64,000 bases of DNA from Billgrantia montanilacus (GTDB lineage Bacteria; Pseudomonadota; Gammaproteobacteria; Pseudomonadales; Halomonadaceae): assembly GCF_003336675.1 (NCBI RefSeq), contig NZ_QPII01000001.1, positions 372,001-436,000 on the forward strand, in the 5' to 3' direction. The notes beneath the pieces were generated by a model. That model made no database searches. It was not told the origin of the DNA and saw only the letters and a program-made list of their open reading frames with translations. How positions within the stretch are numbered: position 1 is the first letter of the stretch; every line of letters begins with the position of its first letter. The position numbers and the translations under genes are program-made. Of this stretch, positions 48,472 through 56,291 are shown piece by piece.

Positions 48472-51259
48472 CCAGGGCCTCTCTGATGAGTCTCAAGAGG
48501 GCGACGGGGCGATAGGGCTTGCCGAGGAATCGCACCCCCTCGTCCAGCCTGCCGTTGTGAACGATGGCATTCTCGGTATAGCCGGAGGTGTAGACCACCT
48601 TGAGGTCGGGCCTGAGCCTGAGGGCGGCAATCGCCAGATCCCTGCCGGTCATGCCACCCGGCATCATGACGTCGGTGAAGATAAGCTGGATGGTGGTGTC
48701 CGCGACGAGCATCGCCAGGGCGCTGGGCCCATCCTTTGCCTGCCGCACACCATAACCGGCGGCCTCGAGCTGTGTCACAACATATTCCCTGACCGTCACA
48801 TCGTCCTCGACCACCAGCAGTGTCTCGCAGCCCTTGAGACTCGCCGTGTCTCTAGCCGTAAGCTTGGGATCGGAGACGGCTTGCTGGATGCGCGGCAGGT
48901 AGAGCTTGATGGTGGTGCCTTCACCCTCCTCGGAATAGAGATTGACATGCCCGGCGGACTGCTTGAGGAAACCGAAGACCATGCTCAGGCCTAACCCCGT
49001 GCCCTTGCCCTTCTCCTTGGTAGTAAAGAACGGGTCGAAGACCCGCTCCCGAATGGTTTTCGGGATTCCCGTCCCGGTATCGCTGACTGCGATGCAGACA
49101 TAATCGCCCGGCACCAGCTCCAGGTGCTCGTCGGCGTACTGCGCCGAGAGCGATACGTTTTGGGTTTCGATGGTCAGATGGCCGCCATCGGACATGGCAT
49201 CCCGGGCATTGATGGAGAGGTTGAGAAGAGCGCTCTCGAGCTGGGAAGGATCGATGTTGGCCGCCCAGAGACCTTGCCCCGGATGGAAGCGTAGCTCGAT
49301 CTGCTCGCCCAGGGTCCGTCGTAGCAGCTCGGTCAGCCCACGGATCAAGCGATTGATATCGGTGGGTTGAGGGGCCAGGGCCTGACGACGAGCGAAGGCG
49401 AGGAGACGTTGGGTCAGGTCGGCACCGCGCTGGGCGCTCTCGGCGACGGCCTGAACAAGCGGCGCCAACTGGGTGTCCGCCGCCAGCGCTTCGCTGAGCA
49501 GGTCGGCATTGCCCATGATCACGGTCAGCAGGTTGTTGAAGTCGTGGGCCATGCCGCCGGTCAGATGACCGATGGCTTCCATGCGCTGCGCTTCTTGGAG
49601 CTGGGCCTCGAGGCGTTTCTGCTCGGTGACGGTACGAAAATAGACCGCCAGGCCCTCTTCGCCCGGATAGGCATTGACCTCGAACCAGTGGGCGAGGGGA
49701 GGGAAGTAGAAAGTGAATTGCTGTGCCTCAGCCGTTTCGATGGCGGCGTGATAGCAGGCCCAGAGCTCGCCCTCCCGGGCCTCGGGAAACGCCTCCCAGA
49801 CGTTGCGGCCCAGGAGCTCGGCGGAGGAGCGTTCTAGCACGCGCTCGGCCTGGTGATTGAGGTAGGAAAAGCGCCAGTCCTCGTCGAGCAGGTAGAAGGC
49901 GTCGCTCATGTTCTCGAGGCTGCGTGTCAACCGTTGGGCCAGCGACTGCTGGCGTGCTTCGGCCTCACGCTGGGCGGTGATGTCCTCGATGACCGCCACC
50001 AGGCTGACGATGGTGCCGTGCCTGTCGCGCTGGGCGGAGACACTGATCCGGCACCAGACCATCCCACCGCGATAGTCCAGCATGCGTTTCTCGATGACGA
50101 AACTATTTTTCTCGCCGGCCAGCAGGCACCTGAGCTCGTCGAGATCGCCCTGCCTATCGTCGGGATGGGTGAGGGCGAGGAAGTCGGTGGCCCTCAGGGC
50201 TTCCTCGGTATAGCCGAGCATGTCGCAGAAGGCCTGGTTCGCGTACAGGAGGCGGCCCCGGGTGTCGGCCTGCACGATGCCGGTGGCGGCCTCGGCGAAG
50301 AGGCGGTGCCAGTGCTCTTCGCTGCTGCGATGGCGCTCGAGCAGGGTCTTGAGCTCCCGGGCACGGGCGATCAGCTCCAGGTTCGTGGGTTCGATGGTCG
50401 GCGCGTCATTGAGATAGTCGGTCACGTCCTCGGTGCGGTGGAGGATCAGCGACAGCTGTCCTTGCTCGTCGAAGATCGGGACATTGATGGGGCTCCAGTG
50501 GCGCTCCTCGAAGCCACCCGTCGCGGGATCGGGGATCGGATAGCGCAGGACGGGCATGGTGTCGGGTTGGCCATAACGCTTGACCCGTTCCAGAGAAGCG
50601 GTTAGTTCCTCGACCCCCGCGGCATTCGACCGGTCGGGCGTCACCGGGAAGACGTCGAACAGCTGGCGACCGATGATGGCCTCACGGTCGGTATGGGTCG
50701 CCTCAAGGTAGGCATCACTGACCCCGACGATCCGATAGTCGTCGGCAGTCAGGACCAGATAGAGACCCGGGGCGGATTCGAAGATGGCGCGAAACTGCGA
50801 CTTCAACGCTTGTTCACGGGCCAACAGCTCACGGCTGGACCGTTCGAAGGCATTGCGCTCGGTGACATCTTGCACCACCGAGAGCACCGAGACCACGTGG
50901 CCCTGGTCATCGATCTGGATGGAATTGTGCCATTCGCACTCGACCAGGGCCCCGTCACGGGTCAGGTTGCGATTGGTCGACACGTTCTGCGGGGCGACGC
51001 CAAGGAGAAGCTGCTTGATGACCTCGGCAACGGACTCGGCATCCTCGGGATGAACGAAGGTGAAGTTGAAGGGGTGCTTGCCGATGACCGCCTCGGCCGG
51101 CCAACCGAAGAGTGCCTCGGCATGCCTCGACCAGCGCGAGATGTGAAACCTGCTATCCCACTCGATCACCGCCAGGGGCAGGTTGTCGAGATGGAAGCTG
51201 AGCAGTTCATGGGCGCGATGCAGGGATCGGCCGTTTTCTCCTGGGCTCTCGGGCATCAT
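48461..51259 (-). CDS. Multi-PAS hybrid histidine kinase (partner of REC-EAL protein)
   Basis: A soluble kinase of about 932 residues. Four PAS modules (first with VIEWDSRFHISRWS, then a PAS_4-like one with YRIVGVSDAYLEAT), HisKA with the histidine in [11 protein letters not shown], HATPase (INARDAM; DTGTGIP; GTGLGLSM) and a C-terminal REC (acceptor in IFTDVMMPGG). Its stop overlaps the REC-EAL gene by 11 bases. Starts at 51259, 51316 (ATG) and 51337 (TTG) are possible; none has a strong ribosome site. The second PAS and the kinase core are closely similar to those of the kinase at 42223-46194. Confidence 0.89.
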   Translation of the reverse strand: MMPESPGENGRSLHRAHELLSFHLDNLPLAVIEWDSRFHISRWSRHAEALFGWPAEAVIGKHPFNFTFVHPEDAESVAEVIKQLLLGVAPQNVSTNRNLTRDGALVECEWHNSIQIDDQGHVVSVLSVVQDVTERNAFERSSRELLAREQALKSQFRAIFESAPGLYLVLTADDYRIVGVSDAYLEATHTDREAIIGRQLFDVFPVTPDRSNAAGVEELTASLERVKRYGQPDTMPVLRYPIPDPATGGFEERHWSPINVPIFDEQGQLSLILHRTEDVTDYLNDAPTIEPTNLELIARARELKTLLERHRSSEEHWHRLFAEAATGIVQADTRGRLLYANQAFCDMLGYTEEALRATDFLALTHPDDRQGDLDELRCLLAGEKNSFVIEKRMLDYRGGMVWCRISVSAQRDRHGTIVSLVAVIEDITAQREAEARQQSLAQRLTRSLENMSDAFYLLDEDWRFSYLNHQAERVLERSSAELLGRNVWEAFPEAREGELWACYHAAIETAEAQQFTFYFPPLAHWFEVNAYPGEEGLAVYFRTVTEQKRLEAQLQEAQRMEAIGHLTGGMAHDFNNLLTVIMGNADLLSEALAADTQLAPLVQAVAESAQRGADLTQRLLAFARRQALAPQPTDINRLIRGLTELLRRTLGEQIELRFHPGQGLWAANIDPSQLESALLNLSINARDAMSDGGHLTIETQNVSLSAQYADEHLELVPGDYVCIAVSDTGTGIPKTIRERVFDPFFTTKEKGKGTGLGLSMVFGFLKQSAGHVNLYSEEGEGTTIKLYLPRIQQAVSDPKLTARDTASLKGCETLLVVEDDVTVREYVVTQLEAAGYGVRQAKDGPSALAMLVADTTIQLIFTDVMMPGGMTGRDLAIAALRLRPDLKVVYTSGYTENAIVHNGRLDEGVRFLGKPYRPVALLRLIREALDED

Positions 51260-51399
51260 GTCGATCTCTGCGATGAACGGGGCTGTCCTGTTCTCAGGGA
51301 TAACATCCCACGGCATGGTAGCAAGACGCCACTCCAAGGGAGCGGTATCGATAGAATCAGTGTCATGCGTCGTTCATGTGCATGCGAAGGGCCTTCCTG

Positions 51400-51474
51400 T
51401 GACTCATAGTCCGTGCGGTCGCATTCGTGCTCCTTGGCTTGATGGGCATAGAAGGCGTCGTAGGCATATTCCAT
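51400..51474 (-). pseudogene. GGDEF-protein C-terminal remnant
   Basis: About 25 codons read AYDAFYAHQAKEHECDRTDYES, which matches the usual end of a GGDEF domain (A-x-x-ALYQAKEHGRNRT). At DNA level 51411-51443 aligns with 37833-37865, the 3' end of the GAF-GGDEF gene, with about five differences in 33 bases. No upstream GGDEF is present. It is a leftover of a lost paralogue, now lying in the divergent gap 51260-51711. The rest of that gap shows only an inverted repeat (CTTGCCCA/TGGGCAAG area near 51570) and no other gene. Confidence 0.65.
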
Positions 51475-51711
51475 TCACCACGCCGCATACATACGGGGAT
51501 GAGGCGCGGTGCTTGATAGTCCAAGGCCATTCATCTGTGGATAGTGACCGAGCTTGTCTTGGTGGGCAAGGTACTTGCCCACAGGATGACGCCACGCAGC
51601 TTTTGCTGGATACTGCGCGCAGTCAGCGACAAAGCCCTTCCCGTCCTGCTCCTGATATCCAGGACCACTTGCCTGCAGGGACCGCGGCTAACCTTATTCG
51701 AGGTTCCGCCC

Positions 51712-53703
51712 ATGATCATCAAACCTTTATGGGTCCGCCTGACGGTAGCCGTGTTGCTCCCCGTGGCACTGGTCACCCTGACACTGACGCCCATCTTTAC
51801 CTCACATCTGAAGGATCGAGCCGACGGCACGCGCCGGTCGGCGGAGGCGCTGCTTGCATCCGAGTACGACCTGCTCCTGCGTAGCATGAACGAAAGCTTC
51901 AACCAGGTGCTGGCCACCGCGGAGTACCCGCAGCTGAAGCGTTTCCTGTCCCGACAGGACGCTGCCCCCACGCCGACATGGGGCCTGGCGTCGCAGAACG
52001 ACTGGGAACAGCTGGAGGCGCTGTTTGACACCCTGCTGACCCACTTTGGCCGCTACACCCGCCTGGCAGTCGTCGACACCGAGGGCCGTGAGTGGGTCGC
52101 AACCTCGACGGTGCCTCAGCTGTCGCGGCCGCCGGTGGCCGACCATGGTGCGACAACCGCCTTCCGCAAGGCCATGAGCCTGCAGGCGCGGGACCTCTAT
52201 GTCTCTTCTCTTCGCCTGAGCGCCTCCGGCGGGGAGCAGGCGCCAGCGACCACCGTCATCGACATTGCCACACCGATCGTCGGTGACACAGGCGAGAGAC
52301 TGGGCGTGTTGCTGTTCACCCTAGACTGGTCACGACTTACCACGACACTGCCCCATGCACTTGGTGAGGCCCCGGGTGAGGCTCTGCTGGTGGATGCCCA
52401 GGGTAAGTGGCTGTTGTCCGGCACCGAAGGTCAAGTGGAACGCTTCGGCCAACCGCTGGAAGAGCGCTGGGATGACGCCTGGAGCGCCCTGAGCGCCCGT
52501 AACCAGGGCACAGTTATCCTGGAGGATCATCTGCTTGCCTTCCGCAGCCACGACATCCGCACTCAGCACTACCGCAGCCAGGCCGGGATGATCCTTAGCG
52601 AGGCGGAAACCCAGCCCTGGCGTCTCGGCATCCTGATGCCGCGGCCCAGTCTCTGGGGACTGCTCAAGGAGAACCCGGTGCAGCTGCTGGCCATCGCACT
52701 GGTCTACCTGCTGTCGGGTGCCTTTGGGGTGTTCTGGGTACTCAGCAACTATCGCCTGCGTGGACTCAGGCAGCGCGCCTTGGCGTTCTCCCGCGAGGCT
52801 CGTCAGTATGCCGGTGAGGTGCAGGATCTCTACGAGCACGCCCCTTGCGGCTACCACTCGCTGGACAGCAATGGCCGGGTGATCAAGATCAACCGCACCG
52901 AGCTCGACTGGCTGGGCTATCGCGCCGACGAGGTGATCGACAGGTGCCACTACCGCAACTTTGTCACCCCGGAGACCCGCGCGGCATTCGACGCCGCCTT
53001 CCAGAAGGTGCTGGGCGAGGGACAGGAGGGAAGTGCCGAGTGCGAGCTGTTGTGTCGTGATGGCACTCGCCTACCGGTGGCGATTCAGGGCAAAGCGCAT
53101 GTGACCGAGGAGGGTTTCCAGTATTCCCGTGCCATGGTGTTCGACCTCAGCGAACGCAAGGCATTGGAAGAGAAGCTGAAAATGCAGGCGCTGACCGACC
53201 CGCTCACCGGCCTGGGCAACCGCCGCTACCTGGAGGATCAGGCGGTCATGGAGATCGCCCGCGCCGAGCGCAGCGGGGCGTCGCTGTCGCTGATCGCCAT
53301 CGACCTCGACCACTTCAAGCGCGTCAACGACACCTATGGCCACGACGTGGGCGACCTGGTGCTGCAGGCCTTCGCCAAGCTCGCTCGCCAGGTGTTGCGT
53401 GATGGCGACGTGCTGTGCCGCATGGGCGGCGAGGAGTTCGCTGTGCTGCTGCCTGACACCAACCGCGAGCAGGCCCTGCAGGTCGCCGAGCGGCTACGTG
53501 AGGCGGTCGCCACCACCCCGGCCAAGGTCGATCAGGACGTCACGGAAGATGGCGCACTGGCCTATACCACTTCGTTGGGCGTCACACTGGTCAGCGCACG
53601 GGAAGGCTCCCTGAAACCAGCGATCAAGCGCGCCGACCAGGGCCTATACGCCGCCAAGGAAGCAGGACGCAACCGAGCCCACTGGCAACCGGTCAGTCCC
53701 TGA
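51712..53703 (+). CDS. Membrane diguanylate cyclase (periplasmic sensor-PAS-GGDEF)
   Basis: The protein has 663 residues from ATG 51712, with GAGGT upstream. TM1 (about 8-30), a periplasmic Cache-like sensor (about 31-320), TM2 (about 322-346), PAS (about 368-484) and GGDEF (about 492-660). The signature is RMGGEEF, the metal/guanine site IDLDHFKRVND is intact, and the inhibitory site RDGD lies five residues upstream. c-di-GMP synthesis with feedback control is expected. The ligand is unknown. It is transcribed away from the hybrid kinase cluster. Confidence 0.9.
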   Translation: MIIKPLWVRLTVAVLLPVALVTLTLTPIFTSHLKDRADGTRRSAEALLASEYDLLLRSMNESFNQVLATAEYPQLKRFLSRQDAAPTPTWGLASQNDWEQLEALFDTLLTHFGRYTRLAVVDTEGREWVATSTVPQLSRPPVADHGATTAFRKAMSLQARDLYVSSLRLSASGGEQAPATTVIDIATPIVGDTGERLGVLLFTLDWSRLTTTLPHALGEAPGEALLVDAQGKWLLSGTEGQVERFGQPLEERWDDAWSALSARNQGTVILEDHLLAFRSHDIRTQHYRSQAGMILSEAETQPWRLGILMPRPSLWGLLKENPVQLLAIALVYLLSGAFGVFWVLSNYRLRGLRQRALAFSREARQYAGEVQDLYEHAPCGYHSLDSNGRVIKINRTELDWLGYRADEVIDRCHYRNFVTPETRAAFDAAFQKVLGEGQEGSAECELLCRDGTRLPVAIQGKAHVTEEGFQYSRAMVFDLSERKALEEKLKMQALTDPLTGLGNRRYLEDQAVMEIARAERSGASLSLIAIDLDHFKRVNDTYGHDVGDLVLQAFAKLARQVLRDGDVLCRMGGEEFAVLLPDTNREQALQVAERLREAVATTPAKVDQDVTEDGALAYTTSLGVTLVSAREGSLKPAIKRADQGLYAAKEAGRNRAHWQPVSP

Positions 53704-53887
53704 CGGTTGGTTATATGAGCGGGGAAGCACAACAGTGATGCGACTAACGGTCGATAACCAGGGTGATAGATAAACGTAGCGGAAATCTCACATTGGCGGT
53801 GGACCGGTTTCTGGGGGAAAGGTCAATGTGAAGCACCAGTAACCAAAGTATCCGGTTGGAGGCTCTCGCACTGAAATGATGTTTCAA

Positions 53888-54472
53888 TCAAAGTATATTC
53901 ATAACGACAAATGTTAAAGTTGAGCCAAATACCACAAGCGCAAGCAGTACCAGTAATCCGTCATGTACCACTAGCGCAAGCCCTAGCGCCAGCAGCGCCA
54001 AGCCGGCAGCCGAAGATGAAAAAGGAACTAGCTCCATGAATGGCATGCACAAGCCGATAACCACACATAGCCCGGCAATTCCGAAGCTCCCACCGTTATG
54101 TACCAGAAAGGACAACCGCGGCTTCAAGACGCAGTCTATTCCCTGCGCCGGTTTTCTGAGCCAGTCCAACACTTTCTGCAGCTTGCCGCGCTCAATCGAG
54201 CGATCGAGGATGTAATGTGGTAACCAGAAGTGTCTTTTCCCGATCAGCATCTGTACCGCTACCAGCAAAACGAAAGACGCCATGAATAAGGACATGCCGG
54301 GCACACCGCTCAGCGGTGAAAAAAGCGTGATACCGATGAGCATCAACAGCGGCCCGAAAGAACGACTGCCAATCGATTCAACTACCATCGCGACCGAGAC
54401 CCGTTCGTGGCTGCGCGATAACTCACCGATTCGATCGAGTAGTTGTTCGAGGCTTTGTAACGGCTCGTTCAT
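53888..54472 (-). CDS. ExoD-family membrane protein
   Basis: A 194-residue integral membrane protein of the ExoD family, named for a Rhizobium gene that affects exopolysaccharide production and alkali tolerance. The family pattern RSFGPLLMLIGITLFSPLSGVPG is visible near residue 37, and three or four further hydrophobic segments follow. The cytoplasmic N-terminus is short. Its DNA looks somewhat richer in AT than nearby genes, and it sits on the 3' side of a tRNA gene, a common insertion place, but there is no integrase. The molecular role is unknown. Confidence 0.85.
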   Translation of the reverse strand: MNEPLQSLEQLLDRIGELSRSHERVSVAMVVESIGSRSFGPLLMLIGITLFSPLSGVPGMSLFMASFVLLVAVQMLIGKRHFWLPHYILDRSIERGKLQKVLDWLRKPAQGIDCVLKPRLSFLVHNGGSFGIAGLCVVIGLCMPFMELVPFSSSAAGLALLALGLALVVHDGLLVLLALVVFGSTLTFVVMNIL

Positions 54473-54759
54473 CGAAGGACTCCGGTAAAGAAATCAAGCG
54501 CCTTGCAGCCAGACCCTGTAGTTTGGGGTCGTCTCATCTGATGAGCTTGCTGGTAAAGCGATGATGTGGGACAAACCCAAAGCCCCGCGATGCCGTACTT
54601 TCGCCATATGAGATCTTGCTGCCTTGAAAGGTCTACCGCAGCGTTGATGCTGCACGTGTCTGTCCCTACCGAGCGATCTTGTTGGGGTCGCTGTTGGGGG
54701 CGACGCCAGTTCAGAGGGGATTGTGAAGAGAAGGGATAGGGCTAATGCATTGATTTTAC

Positions 54760-54836
54760 TGGCGCCCCCACCAGGATTCGAACCTGGGACCTTCCCCTTA
54801 GGAGGGGGACGCTCTATCCAGCTGAGCTATGGGGGC
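54760..54836 (-). tRNA. tRNA-Arg (anticodon CCT)
   Basis: A 77-base cloverleaf on the minus strand. The acceptor stem GCCCCCA/TGGGGGC has discriminator G and an encoded CCA end. The D arm GCTC...GAGC, an anticodon stem TCCCC/GGGGA with loop CTCCTAA (anticodon CCT) and a T arm CCAGG/CCTGG with TTCGAAT are all present. It reads AGG codons, which are rare in GC-rich gammaproteobacteria. Confidence 0.97.
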
Positions 54837-55010
54837 GCAACGGCTGCGCATTATAAGGGCTTGGGGCGGCAAGATAAACCGTAACGACCGAGAGCCTTGC
54901 TTGCGTAACACTGTCACACCCCGTCACAGACCTGCCCACCTCCGGCGCTTGGGCGGTATAGTAGTGGCTTTTCATTCCTATGCGTTATTTGCATGTTCCA
55001 GGAAGCCCAC

Positions 55011-56291
55011 ATGATCAAGCGTCTCCTTCCCGTTCTGATTCTGGTCATTGGCGTGGCCGGCTTCCTGGCGCTGCGTCTCACGCGTCCGGAGCCGGCAGAG
55101 GCAGTGGCGCAGGAGCGCAGCTGGCGGGTCGAGTCGATGGTGGTGGCCTATGGCGAGCATGTGCCGGTGTTGCCACTGTTCGGCGAGGTGGTATCCCAGG
55201 GCCGGGTCAGCCTGGTGGCTCCCATGCCGGCGCGGGTCGCCGAGCGGCCAGTGCAGGAGGGACAGGGTGTGGCGGCAGGCACATTGCTCGTTGCCCTGGA
55301 TGAAGCCGATACGCTGCCGCCCTTGCGTCAGGCCGAGGCGGAGGTGGCGGATATCGAGGCGCAGATCGCCAATGAGCGGATCCGCCACGATAACGACCGT
55401 GAAGCCCTGGCGCGGGAGCGCGATATCGTCGCCAACGCGCAGCGTCAGCTGGAGCGCACCCGCTCGCTGGTCGAGCGCAACCTCGCTTCCCCATCGGACC
55501 TGGACAACGCCAGCGACACCCTGGCCCGTGCCCGCCTGACGGTGGCCACCCGCGAGGGAGCCATTGCCGAGCACCCGGCGCGGTTGCAAAGCCTGCAGGC
55601 GCGGCTGGCACGGGCCGAAGCCGTGGAGCAGACGGCACGACGGGATGCGGATCGCAGTCGGGTGGAGGCACCCTTCGACGGTGTCGTTACCGGCATTCGG
55701 GTCGCCCCTGGGGATCAGGTGGCCTCTGGGGCGGTGCTGCTGAGACTCTATCCCATGGACGGACTGGAACTGCACGCCAGGGTACCCCAGCGCTACCTGG
55801 CCGAGCTGGGCGAGTCGCTCGAACAGGGGGAGCCGTTGATGGCGGAGGCGGTGGAAGGCGTCCAGCGCTTCCGGCTGCAGCGCCTGGCCGGGGAGAGCGA
55901 GCCGGGCGGTACCGAGGCGATCCTGATGCTGGAAGGAAGCGCCTCCGGCCTTCGCCCCGGGGCGCTGCAGCCGGTGTTGTTGCAGCGTTCGGTGGTGGCC
56001 GAGGCCCTGGCGGTGCCCTTCAGTGCCCTGCACGGCAGCGATGTGCTCTACCGTATCGATGAAGAGAGTCGCCTGCAGCGTCATACCGTGATTCGGCTGG
56101 GAGAGACTCTCGGCATTGACGGTGAGCGCTGGGCGCTGGTGAAGCCCGTGGGGCTCTCCGCTGGTGACCGTATCATTGTCACGCACCTGCCAAACGCCAT
56201 GCAGGGGCTACGGGTGGACGTTGCCCCGGACGATGGGATGGCCGATGAATCGGCTGACACCGCACCGCCACCGGCCGAGCCTCAGCCATGA
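55011..56291 (+). CDS. RND efflux periplasmic adaptor (HlyD/MFP family)
   Basis: The protein has about 426 residues with an N-terminal anchor (LLPVLILVIGVAGFLAL), a first lipoyl half (GRVSLVAPMPARVAERPVQEGQGV), a coiled-coil hairpin (about 100-200), the second lipoyl half (RVEAPFDGVVTGIRVAPGDQV), a beta barrel, and a C-terminal membrane-proximal domain. The ATG at 55011 has AGGAAG six bases upstream. It ends in an acidic, proline-rich tail (ADESADTAPPPAEPQP). Its stop overlaps the permease start (ATGA), so the two are coupled. No outer-membrane partner is encoded here. Confidence 0.9.
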   Translation: MIKRLLPVLILVIGVAGFLALRLTRPEPAEAVAQERSWRVESMVVAYGEHVPVLPLFGEVVSQGRVSLVAPMPARVAERPVQEGQGVAAGTLLVALDEADTLPPLRQAEAEVADIEAQIANERIRHDNDREALARERDIVANAQRQLERTRSLVERNLASPSDLDNASDTLARARLTVATREGAIAEHPARLQSLQARLARAEAVEQTARRDADRSRVEAPFDGVVTGIRVAPGDQVASGAVLLRLYPMDGLELHARVPQRYLAELGESLEQGEPLMAEAVEGVQRFRLQRLAGESEPGGTEAILMLEGSASGLRPGALQPVLLQRSVVAEALAVPFSALHGSDVLYRIDEESRLQRHTVIRLGETLGIDGERWALVKPVGLSAGDRIIVTHLPNAMQGLRVDVAPDDGMADESADTAPPPAEPQP

